64,000 bases of DNA. It comes from Symbiodinium microadriaticum. Lineage: Eukaryota; Sar; Dinophyceae; Suessiales; Symbiodiniaceae. The notes below the pieces were generated by a model. The model did no database searches, had not been told where the DNA came from, and saw only the letters and a list, made by a program, of their open reading frames with translations. The translations under genes and the position numbers were made by a program. Location of the stretch: assembly GCA_001939145.1 (NCBI GenBank), contig LSRX01000778.1, forward strand, positions 126,134-190,133, written 5' to 3'. Positions 10,376 through 19,714 of the stretch are shown here, piece after piece (positions within the stretch are counted from its first letter, which is position 1; each line of letters begins with the position of its first letter).

Positions 10376-11447
10376 ATGGGCCTCCGCCACCTTTTTCTGC
10401 AGGCCACCCAGCCCCATCGCTCCTGCGCCGACGAAGCTCGTGCATCCTCGCCCATGGACATCATTAACAACAATGAATCCTGCCAAAGAGGCCTGGAACA
10501 CGCCAGGGCATCTCGGAATGTGCGTTGCAGGTCAGCTGGCAGTACCGGCACGGGGAGATCGCTTGGAGGCCGAAACGCTGCAGCGTGATGCAGCCTCCAC
10601 AGCGAATGCATCATGGACCTCCCTGTACATTCAGCCAACATGCTGTTTGATGCCCGGACCACGCATGACAGTCCACTGTACGCAGAGAACGCAGTAGTTC
10701 TGCAGCTGTTCACGGGTTTGGGGGCCACGCAGCACCGACTTCCAGGACTCGCTTAGAAGTTGCCTAAAACCTGACTTATGCACTAAACCCTGGCTCCCTC
10801 CGGGGGGTGGGTACCTATGCCACCACGCCCGTCGTGGCTTCCCTGGCAGGCGACCCCTGCTCCTGCGTATCGGGCTTAGCCGGCTTCGGGCGACACTTGC
10901 GTCGCAAGTGCTTCTTCAGACCCTCCACTCTGGTGAACGTCTTACCACAATGAATGCAGCAGCGCATGCCATCCACCGTCTGACTAGCATATTGCTCCGC
11001 AGTCAGCATCTTAGCTGCAGTCCTTTTTTCGGGATGCTTACGGGCCTGATGGGAGAGCATGATTCGTCTGTCGACCCACACACATCGCAAGGCACGCCAT
11101 CCTGCTAGCTCCACACTATCAGCCTCAACTACCTGCTGTGAGGCCTGCGCAAGTTGTGCATTAAAGAAAGCAACAGAGTGCTCGGCTTGGCATTTGCTGA
11201 TTATGCCTTGCAAACAATTTGCACAGAGCCTCTCGCGGCGAGCTGACGGCAAGGCGTTGGCGCAAGGCCACCGTGCTCTGCCTCCTCAAAAAAAATGGAA
11301 GAGCACGAAATTGCCCGAAGGGCTCTGGCATCCGCCTGCTCCAACTTGTAGAGCACCGCCTTTGTCAAGCCCAATGCACGTTGTCCGAAGAGCATCGTAC
11401 TGCGTACGCATGACACATATAAACGAACCCTGTACTTCGCCTGCACT
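10376..11447 (-). pseudogene. LINE block C: post-RT region with C2H2-type fingers
   Basis: It begins with the segment that normally follows RT in LINEs: YRVRLYVSCVRSTMLFGQ and then LEQADARALRAI. After a frameshift comes a long ORF (10815-11252) ending in the finger MRCCIHCGKTFTRVEGL followed by KKHLRRKC, a C2HC/C2H2-type finger probably for nucleic-acid binding. A second finger follows at about 10640-10720 (NYCVLCVQWTV, then GIKQH), ended by a TGA. The block stops in a Gly-rich stretch (GWPAEKGGGG) where the RT core begins. The missing RT core upstream is what shows the element is rearranged. Confidence 0.65.
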
Positions 11448-13430
11448 GTAAGCATAGTGCGGCCTACTGGCAAGGAGTTCTTGGGCTTGTTCAGTGATTT
11501 TGTGTTTAAGGACAGTGGCGTAAACCTTAGAACAGGGATCTTGGAGTCCAAGGGGTCTTGAGTCACCCGGCTGCTTACTGGGCTTACCTGGCCCAGGCAG
11601 GAGGGCAAGGGCACTGTCCGAGACCTCCCTAGGATACTTGTGCCCATCGTGAACTCCTTGTTGCACTCTGTGCAAGTACGATGCACACTCGCGATGGCAA
11701 AGCTTCCAGATCTCCGCGGTCAGACTGTCAACAGGCACAGCCTTGTTATTCTTCAGCCCACCTATGGCCTGGAGCACCTCGGCCTCACTGATGCAAAGTT
11801 CATCAGTACCCTCTCTAGCAGTAACAACATCCGGACGATCATACTCCACCCGAAAGAAATCCCTAATGGCCTCAAACTGCTGCCTTTGTGACAGTAGGTG
11901 CCCGTCAGGTGATTGGATGGCAGTAGGGGCATGACGTTTGCGAAGGGCCAGCAGACTAATGATGCGATAACTTCACTCATGTCATGTCGCTCGGCAGCCT
12001 GATGGGCCTCGTCGATGCGTCTCTCCATGCAGTCTCTGCCGTCGGAGCGTTCTACTCACTGTCCTTTGAGTGTGCGATATTGCTGGGAAAGCTCCTCGAA
12101 TGCACGCCACACAGCGAACGAATTGCTGGCCCGGCTTCCGCACACAGGTCCTTCAGTTTTCTATGTAGCTCCCACAAGCGATGAATGCCTTGTTGCTGTT
12201 CCGTTTGAAGACCCTTCTTTGGCTTGGGGGTCCTAGGGTCTATGCTTAGGAAAATAGTGGACGCATAGCTTCAGATTCAGGATTTGTCGATTGAGCTCCG
12301 TTAGCGAGTCCGGGTCAGCGCTTGTCTGCGCCTGCACCAGCGTCCTAATCCGAGGCTGTAAATCATCCTTAATCAGAGCAGCGTTTCGCCGAAAGGCCTC
12401 CCTGAGCGCAGGAATGGAAAAAGCGAGGCTGCAACAGGCAACTTGCGATGCTGTGCTGCCCAGTCTGCGACGTACGGAACACTGCCAGCTATCGGGCGAT
12501 GCTTCGGTCCCAGCCGCCGCGGCATCACGGTCGGTCTGGTGGATAACTGTGGCTCGCCGTTTTGTCACTACGAGGTCAATTTTCGTGTGGGCACTGCCAT
12601 GCACATACGTGCATGCCTTTTCGCGACTCGCCTGACCACTCGCCTGACCTCACGTATTAAGCAGGACTAGCTCATGTTCCCGAATCAACTGCATGAATTC
12701 CCTATCAGAAGGCCTGTTATGCTGCTTAAGCACTCCTCGTCCCACTAGTTCTGGTAATCTGTCACAAACAGAGATAGCATCCGTGCCCAAGAGCAGATGG
12801 TTGAGTTTGGGCAGCCCATGTAGCAACCTGCCAAGCTTGCTCCAGTGTTGTTGCCGGACACTGTCTGCATTGCCACACTTCTTTGCATGATGTACTTGTT
12901 GATAAAACCCAACCAAGTCCAGAGCCAGTCTGGCTGTTTCGCAGCGCACATGCAGCAGTCTTCCTGAACTCCAGGTGGATGCAGAAATCGCAGCGTCCTT
13001 AGCCAGCCAGCATCGGCCATTGTGTCTCTTCTTTCCCACAACGCCAGTGCAGCTCCTGAAGAATCACCACATCCGCCACCTTTTGCTCCGTGAGCCAGGT
13101 CTTGAAGACGTCGTACGTGGTGAGATCCATGCCACCTACGTAGGCGTCGCGCTCCTGTGCGGCTGTGTGGCGGCTGCTTCGTCGACAGCACTTCGCGAGC
13201 CTTCGTAGTTTCAATCTGCAGACGTACTCCCAGCATTTCAGGAGCATGCCATCTCCCTGTATACATCGTTCCATTGTTTAGCTGTGCCCTGTTACAGGCC
13301 CGGCGCACAGCGCGCTTGTTTGTCCAGTGGGGTGCAGTGGAAGTTGGATTGCCTTCCCCGGAATGTTTCGTCCGAGGGCCAAAAAAGCTCCCGAACTCCT
13401 GGACGATCTGCAGTAATTCGTCCAACCCTC
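11448..13430 (-). pseudogene. LINE block A: endonuclease and RT N-terminus
   Basis: The 5' part reads GTMYTGRWHAPEMLG, then GGMDLTTYDVFKTWLTEQ and VADVVILQELHW, an APE-like endonuclease start with a Glu in the metal-binding position. Later fragments LLLGTDAISVCDRLPEL and GSAHTKIDLVVTKR fit the D-x-N-type and ID-x-hydrophobic-R motifs of such nucleases in degenerate form. The RT N-terminus follows at 11450-11849: VLQAIGGLKNNKAVPVDSL and DSRPLGLQDPCSKVY, ending ELLASRPHYAY exactly where the RT core should continue. Multiple frameshifts are present. Sequence from 13431 to 13627 holds nothing further recognisable. Confidence 0.65.
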
Positions 13431-13627
13431 GGGTCTAGCAGCGGGTACACTCCATCATTCTTGCTGGTTGCGGGAATTGGGACACGCACAGCTGGCCTCT
13501 GCGCAAAGTGCCCTGTTCAGTCTCCATCATACAGTAAAGCAAGCACACCAAGCTGAGGTAAGAAATCGCCATGTACCCTCGCAAGGCACTACCGACACCT
13601 GTCAGGCTCCAGCCGAGACCCTTCGTC

Positions 13628-13698
<71 letters not shown>
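13628..13698. repeat. (TAG)n array, left half, with GTAGT target-site duplication at 13694-13698
   Basis: About 23 TAG units end directly at the LTR of copia element 1. The other half of the array starts at 31823, immediately after the other LTR. The last five bases here and the first five there are both GTAGT. Because the site is itself repetitive, the 5-bp duplication cannot be distinguished from array sequence by eye. Confidence 0.9.
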
Positions 13699-14099
13699 TG
13701 AAGAGCGTGCTGGACTTGCTCTTCTGCCGAGGCTGCCATGAGTTGTTGTCTTCTCCTCCGAAGTATCTTCTCAACCTTGTACGAAGACCCCCGAAGGAAT
13801 CCCAGAATCCATCAAGCACGGGCGCGGCCCTACAAACTTTTCTCACGCACCACCGAAGATGAGTCCTAGAGCTTCTGTGCACATCTAGGGCTCTACAAGT
13901 CTTCTGAACTTAATGCTGTGATGTGCTGGCTTCCGCTCAGAATGGCCTGAGGCCTCTTCTGGCTTCCGCCTAGAATGGCCCAAGACTCCTTCTGACTCCT
14001 CAAGCCAGAACAGCCACAATCCTTCACACAAGGTCCTGCTTCGTGCAAGTGCTCCACACCTACACCGACTATACATGGAAGGGGCTTCAGGTTCAAGCA
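13699..14099 (-). repeat. element 1 downstream (3') LTR
   Basis: This 401-bp sequence runs from TGAAGAGCGTGC to GGTTCAAGCA on the plus strand. In element orientation it starts TGCTTGAACC and ends GCTCTTCA. It aligns without indels to 23713-23785 joined to 31495-31822. It contains the same Met-Ala-Ala-Ser start context that opens Gag in the upstream copy. Confidence 0.95.
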
Positions 14100-14134
14100 C
14101 CCCTCCTTGATGCCTCCGTCAGGAGAGACATCAC

Positions 14135-14673
14135 TCATCCCAGCCCCTGAAGCCCACTTGATGAACTCCCGCCGCTGGCTGGGTGATTGCGCCAGTCATG
14201 TAAACAATACTGGTATATTGGCTTCCGAACAGTTCTCACAGCATTGCGTAGGCCATGACAGTTCGGTTTCAAATGGATCCGGTCCCCATTTGGACTCACA
14301 TACAGATCGTCTTCCCAAGGCTGCACAATGTAGCGAATCCCAGCATCGACAGCTGATTTCTGAACAGCTTGAGGAGGAACGTACAGTTCTGGATCTGTCT
14401 GCGCACCACGACTCCACTTCTCTGGTTGAAACCGGTAGTGGAAGTTGGCTTACTTTTCGAACTCTCTCTACCAGCTGAAGTCGAATCTCCATCTGAAGGA
14501 AGAGTTCCTTGCGCTTGGAAGATTCCAATCAAGGTAGCCAGCCTCGCGTCTTGCTCGGCCGATCTATCATCTTTGTTAAGCAGGCTTAACAGCTCTTTGC
14601 CCTCCGACTTCGAGAGTTTCTGCTTCCCAGTGGAGGAAGAAAGCATCTTGAGCTTGATGGCCCTTTTGGCCAC
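14135..14673 (-). pseudogene. element 1 polyprotein C-terminal tail with H-x5-C motif
   Basis: Overlapping frames give a Ser/Lys-rich helical segment (LSKSEGKELLSLLNKDD). Then comes a short conserved-looking module DDLYVSPNGDRIHLKPNC, followed by HGLRNA and a degenerate CLHDW. I know similar His/Cys tails at the very end of dinoflagellate copia polyproteins, where the second half is C-x2-C. Here the last Cys is missing. The role is unknown; metal binding is inferred only from spacing. It ends just before the LTR. Confidence 0.4.
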
Positions 14674-15016
14674 TAGCTGTCTTCTTGCTCCACTCCCAGC
14701 ATAACACAGTCGTAATCATCACCAGTATCACAGCAATCCAGAGCTCATAGTCCGAATCCACTCCAGTATACACTTGAGCTCCTCCAGACTCAGCTCCCAG
14801 AACACCAGCGACCGACCCCAACCCAATTAAAGCCCGGATACACCTACCCAGGATCCCTTCATGCATGTGGGTGGCTGCTATGGTGGGTTCTTGTGTTGTG
14901 GATGCTGTTGTTGCTTGGGTTGTAGATGCTGCTGCTGCTTCATCAGACGGCGCCACATTGATCGTCACCTTCCTCATTTCCGACGAGTTCCCCTTGAAGA
15001 AACTCCAAGCTTCCAT
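14576..15016 (-). CDS. element 1 segment after RNase H with a predicted membrane helix
   Basis: Follows RNase H on the same strand. The first half is Thr/Ala-rich (STTQATTASTTQ). It then has two hydrophobic stretches, LIGLGSVAGVLGA and, more clearly, LWIAVILVMITTVLCWEW, followed by lysines, which looks like one transmembrane helix with a basic cytoplasmic flank. A membrane segment downstream of RNase H is the position of an env-like gene in some retroelements. There is no signal peptide, glycoprotein size or fusion feature here, so I do not call it env. It may be an extended polyprotein tail. The Met at 15016 may not be the real start. Confidence 0.4.
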   Translation of the reverse strand: MEAWSFFKGNSSEMRKVTINVAPSDEAAAASTTQATTASTTQEPTIAATHMHEGILGRCIRALIGLGSVAGVLGAESGGAQVYTGVDSDYELWIAVILVMITTVLCWEWSKKTASGQKGHQAQDAFFLHWEAETLEVGGQRAVKPA

Positions 15017-15051
15017 CAGCTTCCAAGCTCGTTCCGAAGCTAACTGCTTTG

Positions 15052-15444
15052 TTAAACTATCCGCAAGCTGATCAAGTCCAGGCCAGGTTGGTGCATAAGC
15101 TGGTACTCATCAGAGTTCACAAGCTCGGATAACCAATGTTCGCGTAGTCTCAGATGTCGAGATCTCCAGCTTCCTCCAGAGCTCGCTACTGCTATGGCGG
15201 CGGTGGCATCAACTCGGAGCTCGCACATGTCTGGTCGGATGCCCATATCCTCCAAAGTCGTCTTAACTGATCTCAGAAGCTGGGCTCCCTCGCTCAACGC
15301 AATCAGTTCTGCCTCTGCACTGCTGAGGGCCGTCAGACTCTGGTTTGCCGCTCGCCAGCAAATTGCCACTCCCTTCCAAAGTACCAAGGATCCTGAAATT
15401 GACTTGGTACCAGCTGGGGAATGTGATGCATCTGCATACAACAC
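15052..15444 (-). CDS. element 1 RNase H domain
   Basis: RNase H degrades the RNA strand during reverse transcription. The catalytic residues appear in order: LYADASHSP (Asp), LSSAEAELIALSEGA (Glu) and RVDATAAIAVASSG (Asp), followed by WRSRHLRLREHWL, typical of copia-type RNase H. The ORF stops after DLISLRIV, close to the normal domain end. The 5' side continues in another frame into the RT connection region, so one frameshift lies near 15440. Confidence 0.8.
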   Translation of the reverse strand: MLYADASHSPAGTKSISGSLVLWKGVAICWRAANQSLTALSSAEAELIALSEGAQLLRSVKTTLEDMGIRPDMCELRVDATAAIAVASSGGSWRSRHLRLREHWLSELVNSDEYQLMHQPGLDLISLRIV

Positions 15445-16339
15445 CAGTCTCGCCTCTTAGCCTCTTGCTGTGGTTTCACGATAAATGCGGCGTCCTTGGT
15501 GGCATTGTAGTAGCACAAGAGCTTCTTGGCGATTTGGATGGCTCTTTCCGGCCACCTCGTAGTCAACCTCGCCATCATCATCGCTGCATAAGCAGCATCT
15601 GGTCTCGTACGTTGAGTTGTCCAAAGGATTTCTCCGCGACGCTGCTGAGCTTCCTTGATGAGAGCAGGAGATGTGTCCACATTCTCTGGGATCTCGTCCG
15701 TGGCCCATTCCTTCATGAACGGCATCTTACTGGATACGGCACCTTACTGAATCCAGTCACTTGCCTTTTTCTCAGCAACTCATCAATGTAGCCTGGCTGA
15801 GCGATCTTAAGGTTTCCAGATTCCATCAAGGACAACTCCAACCCCAAGAACCGCACCGTTGAATCCTTGGACACAACTTCACGTCCACTTGTCTCCCAGG
15901 TTGCCTCCAACCAATCAAAGAAGCCGTGCACATACTCCGGCGGTCCTACTGCCAACGTGTCGTCGACATAGAAGAGGATGTAACCCACGATCGACTCCTT
16001 TCCACATGAATCGACCTCCACCAGCTCATCAGTCACACAAGGAACTATCCTCATTTCGCCACCATTTGGAGAGGGCCATCTGGCCTTCGCGGTTGTAGCA
16101 TTCCTGTGCTCCGACCACCATTTTGGACTCCTTTGAAAGCCAGACACAGCCGCCGTGACCAACCATAGCTCTCCTGGTTCCGCGAGACCAGCTCTGATCA
16201 TCGCCTTTGGAGCTTCCATTGCGTACCTGCGTCCATTCGGGAGCTCCGGAATCGGCGCCCGTAGGAAGGCTGTCTTGATGTCATCGGTGGCTGCAATCCA
16301 TCCTTGATGGGCATTCATCTCCGCCAAGCAAATCCTCAC
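15445..16339 (-). pseudogene. element 1 reverse transcriptase palm and connection
   Basis: Motif A is ATDDIKTAFLRAP with its catalytic Asp. The fingers/palm stretch RRYAMEAPKAM and LWLVTAAVSGFQRSPKWW corresponds to the copia RT region before motif C. Motif C is YILFYVDDTLAVG with the YVDD pair. The connection follows in a second frame: RRGEILWTTQRTRPDAAYA and LTTRWPERAIQIAK, the usual RTRPD connection of copia elements. A frameshift near 15715-15725 separates palm and connection. Confidence 0.8.
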
Positions 16340-16995
16340 CAGGTCGATTGTTGCTCCGCCGAGTACACAGCCAGCTCCTCCGCGGACTCACCAGAGAAAT
16401 TTCCACAGGCCACACATCTGACCTTCCGTCGAATCTTACCGGGCTCCAATCCTGGTTTGATTGTGAACACAAGCTTGCTGGGAACAATAACCACATTTGG
16501 GTCTTTCCTCATCCGCTGTGCTTCTTGACCCTTGTACCGCTTGATCGCAGCCATCTTGTCCAAAGCAGCAAGCTCCGCTTCCATCGCGGGAATCCAGGCA
16601 TCCACAGGTAGAACTTCACGAGGATCAACCGTGTGAGTCACCTTCAATGGACTTTCAGGGCTAACCCTGCTGACGATGTTCTCTATGGTCGGGGTGTAGA
16701 TATTCTCTGGAGATGCCTTCATCATACGTACATCCTCCTCTTCAGAGATTTCATCCCCTCCCACTTCAACGAACTTCATCAAATCGTTCGCCTCCTGTGC
16801 ACACATCATCGCCAGTCTCGGAATACCACCACGAACATCCATTTCCGGTATTGGAGGATCTCCACCATCCGCACGAGGTCCGTCCGGTTCAACTGGGTGA
16901 ACCACCACTCTACGATGGATCCATAAAACGATCATCTCCTCGATGTTCAACACCGCGGTGTACACCTGGCATGCCTTGATCCAGTCTGACGACAT
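16336..16995 (-). pseudogene. element 1 reverse transcriptase N-terminal part
   Basis: Contains the start of the copia RT fold: PREVLPVDAWIPAMEAELAA, then NVVIVPSKLVFTIKPG and RRKVRCVACGNF (the usual K-R-x3-R-hydrophobic-V-x-C/R-G-N-F). It is preceded by an acidic linker between oxygenase and RT. Frameshifts join it to the palm near 16336 and to the oxygenase tail between 16995 and 17109, where VFVDDEGEELHVGSM is readable in a third frame. Confidence 0.7.
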
Positions 16996-17108
16996 ACCCC
17001 CTGCTTCGAAAACTAGGAACCCTGGCAGTCGTCATCGCCATCATACTTCCCACATGGAGCTCTTCTCCTTCGTCATCGACAAAAACCATCCTCGGATTCT
17101 GCGCCCAG

Positions 17109-17528
17109 TCACGTTCTAGGTCCTCTACTATAGCCGATCACTGAGTTCAGATCGTCGTCTGAGGGGTTAATATGCTCCCACCTTGCAGCCTTTCCTGCAA
17201 TGTAGTGGTTTGCACCATATCTTGCGCTTGTGGTGTTCCATTCTTCCTCAGTCATCCTGATGTGCATGAAGGCTTCCATTGGCTCCAGCTCTACTTCCAT
17301 TCGTTGAGGTTGCTGAGAGACTCCACCCTCATTCCCGAGAAGCTTGCGTATCTTCGGCGCCTCAACGATGCTCGAATCTCTAGATAGCTGAAAACCCAAT
17401 CGCTCGACGATCTCCTTGTCAAAGCTGTTGATCTTCTCGAGACCCCTCACGTTGTAGACTGCAAGAACTAAACGATTTCCACTCCATTGTCTTGTGGCAT
17501 GCCATCTTCTGGGGTCAAACGGAATCAC
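17109..17528 (-). pseudogene. element 1 OFD domain, C-terminal half
   Basis: Reads VIPFDPRRWHATRQWSGNR, then LVLAVYNVRGLEKI and ERLGFQL. The distal metal-binding His (codon 17499-17501) and the 2-oxoglutarate-binding Arg nine residues later (codon 17472-17474) complete the HxD...H...R set begun in the next ORF. The C-terminal part is acidic, with EPMEAFMHIRMTEEEWNTT. A stop and frameshift at about 17530-17580 separate it from the HxD half. The same FDPxxxHAxxxW-G-x-R arrangement occurs, degenerate, at 7.4 kb. Confidence 0.6.
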
Positions 17529-17579
17529 CGCTTATTCCCCTCCTCAGACTGTCAACTCTTCCCCCGTCCTCTTTCTCCA

Positions 17580-18581
17580 TCAAGGATCACAATGTCCTCC
17601 TCTTCCGCCATCGGCCTTGAGCTGGACCCACAGACCACCATCCTTGAACTCACTGATGGGAATCAGATAAGAGACCTTGTCTCTCGCGTTGTGTGAGTCA
17701 CGGTGCTTCTTCACATTCAGGCTCCGATGCATTGAGAAGGTAGACCAGCAAGCCTGTTCCCCGAGCTTCGCCTGGATGAACAAGTTCACAACCTTGGTAG
17801 TAGCCAATGGATAATCCTTCGTCGAGTTCCTGACTCCCAGTACACCCCCATGACGGTACACTCCAGATGCCCATGCCTTTGGTGGCGACCCAGCGTGCTC
17901 ACAGTCGTCGATCTTCCTGGAAAATCTCTGGTCAGGCAACAACTCGAATAAGTGTTCCACCACTGACTCGTCAACCTTCAAGCCCTGGTTGAGGACTAAC
18001 TGAGCATATACTTCAGGATCACGGATCTTCTCCTGGTCACCATGTGAATCATCTTCATCGGATTCATGATCTGAATTGTGTCCAAGAACTGCCAAGCGAG
18101 GACTCCTTGGCAGGTCATCATCGTAGTGTTCCAACACAAATTTCCCATCACGAACTGCAACGCGTGGGGCAACCACAACTCGTTCGCTCACATCGTCTCC
18201 TGATGCCCAGTTCGAGAATCTAACTTCTTCCCCAACATTAGGTGAATCCCTATAGTTATAGTTTGGACTGGGTCCTCGACCGTCGGGATCACCGTCATGA
18301 TACAGGTCTGGACTGTGTCCTCGACCACTGGAGTTACCCTCATTGTCTGGGTTACCTCCGAGAGCAGCCACACGAGGAGCTGACTTTCCATGGATTCTTA
18401 GTCTCCGTGATGGTGGATCTTGGTCATCCTCAAGAACCACCAGTTCCCGATCCTTATCTTGTTGATGTTCATTGGCGTCGACCAGCTTCGCCTTATCTCT
18501 CACACTTCTAGTATGAGTGAACGTGCCATCGACATACACCAGGTGTCCATCAGCGACTTGATCAGAAAGACCCAAATACAA
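17580..18581 (-). pseudogene. element 1 acidic linker and OFD domain, N-terminal half (HxD)
   Basis: The first 200 residues are a low-complexity acidic linker containing repeated xxxPRVAVRDG/xxxPRLAVLGHN-like units. Then comes a folded region: SPPKAWASGVYRHGG, KVVNLFIQAKLGEQ, FSMHRSLNVKKHRDSHNA, then VSYLIPISEFKDGGLWVQL. HRD at 17697-17705 supplies the His and Asp iron ligands. HRDxHN followed by a hydrophobic strand and GGLW is the arrangement I associate with the TET/JBP branch of 2OG/Fe(II) oxygenases, which hydroxylate thymine or methylcytosine in DNA. Substrate and activity are inferred. The copy is split by a frameshift, so it is probably inactive. Confidence 0.55.
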
Positions 18582-18616
18582 TCCCTCCGACCAACGCTCC
18601 TCAAACTCTAACCGGA

Positions 18617-19588
18617 TCAGAGCTCCAAGGCTGCGTATCTTCGCTTCTTCACTAACACCTTTGAACCAAAACTAGTGATCATCTTGGGAACTTGTCTCAG
18701 CACCCTTGCCCTCTGCATCGATGCCACTGCTTTGGCGGCCACAGGCCAGAAAGGCTTCTCCAAACCGGAAGTCGACAAAGTCTTTCTTGTCCGAAGCTTA
18801 AGCTCCTTCACAGCCGATTCTGCAGCACCGTTTCCTTGAGGAACTCCTGGAGTGCTCGTTGAGGTTCGTATAGCCTGTTGATGCAACCATTGAACCAGTG
18901 GTCTCGCTGTAAGCTGGGCTGCTCGATCACTGTGAAACCTCAGCAGTGGAATATTGAGGCTCTGAAGGTACAAAACAATCGACTTGATCGCTGAGGCAAT
19001 GGTGGGGCCCTTATCATTGAGTAGAGGCTCGGCGAACAACAAGTAAGTGGCCTTCGGGGCTTTCACATCCAACGGAATAGGTCCTACCCCCGCTCCAGTA
19101 TCCGCTTCTTCTGGTTCTTCCCCTGCGTCTAAGGGTTCATGTTCCACGATTGCTTCACCGGGATCTCGATCCTCTCCAATAGCACCAACAGTGGACTCCT
19201 CGTCGCCGCCACCAGAGACCTTGTCCTCTTCATCAAAGAGATCCTTGGAACCAACCTCCTCATCTAAGGGATCACTTCCAGTAGGCTCCAATTCCCCTGT
19301 GACATAGGACTCAGGAATTGTGAACTTCGCGACCAGGAGATACTTCATCTTAGCCGCCTTGGCTCGATCCCCCCTAGCACCTGGGTCTTCTCCTTGTGTT
19401 CGAAACGGTCCAGTAATGTCAACATTGAGACAAAACAAAGAAGGATGTTCAACTCTCGTGCGTCGATGCCCTGTGGCGCCATGCATGACACATTGCAAGC
19501 AATCTCGTCTTGCAGGATAGTGTCCAGCACGAACATGCTCCTTCCATTTTTCAGGAGTCATCGCCTTCATCGATCCACCCAGAGCCAC
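18617..19588 (-). CDS. element 1 integrase with large acidic insertion
   Basis: The zinc module is WKEHVRAGHYPARRDCLQC (H-x3/4-H...C-x2-C). The catalytic core has LFCLNVDITGPF (Asp 1), RFHSDRAAQL (Asp 2) and GVPQGNGAAESAVKELK (Glu), the DDE set of retroviral-type integrases. It inserts the cDNA into nuclear DNA. Unusually, Asp 1 and Asp 2 are about 165 residues apart, against roughly 55-65 in most copia integrases. The extra residues form an acidic, Gly/Glu/Asp-rich insertion (DPLDEEVGSKDLFDEED). The reading frame is intact throughout this 323-codon ORF. Confidence 0.8.
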   Translation of the reverse strand: MALGGSMKAMTPEKWKEHVRAGHYPARRDCLQCVMHGATGHRRTRVEHPSLFCLNVDITGPFRTQGEDPGARGDRAKAAKMKYLLVAKFTIPESYVTGELEPTGSDPLDEEVGSKDLFDEEDKVSGGGDEESTVGAIGEDRDPGEAIVEHEPLDAGEEPEEADTGAGVGPIPLDVKAPKATYLLFAEPLLNDKGPTIASAIKSIVLYLQSLNIPLLRFHSDRAAQLTARPLVQWLHQQAIRTSTSTPGVPQGNGAAESAVKELKLRTRKTLSTSGLEKPFWPVAAKAVASMQRARVLRQVPKMITSFGSKVLVKKRRYAALEL

Positions 19589-19714
19589 GTGCTGATCCTC
19601 AAAGGAACTCTTGCAAGCTTTAGCTTCAGGGTCACCGGCCAGCCCAAAACTGACTGGTCTATAGTCCCCTCCTCAGACGTGCTTCGGGGCCTCAAACCAT
19701 CGAGGTGATAGTTA

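Larger units (their letters stand above)
8316..13430 (-). mobile_element. non-LTR (LINE) retrotransposon, block-shuffled and decayed
   Basis: Reading the minus strand from right to left gives four blocks. Block A is APE-type endonuclease plus the RT N-terminus (13430-11448). Block C is the post-RT region with C2H2-type fingers (11447-10376). Block B is the RT core with palm motifs (10375-9751). Block D is a C-terminal region with a cysteine-protease-like domain (9750-8316). In an intact element the RT core (B) should sit between A and C, so the order here, A-C-B-D, is rearranged. All blocks are frameshifted. Block boundaries are placed where sense is lost and are accurate only to some tens of bases. 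No poly-A tail or target duplication was identified. Confidence 0.7.

Noticed and set aside
14576..15016. env-like gene from the membrane helix downstream of RNase H
   Set aside because: One helix only, no signal peptide or glycoprotein-sized ectodomain.
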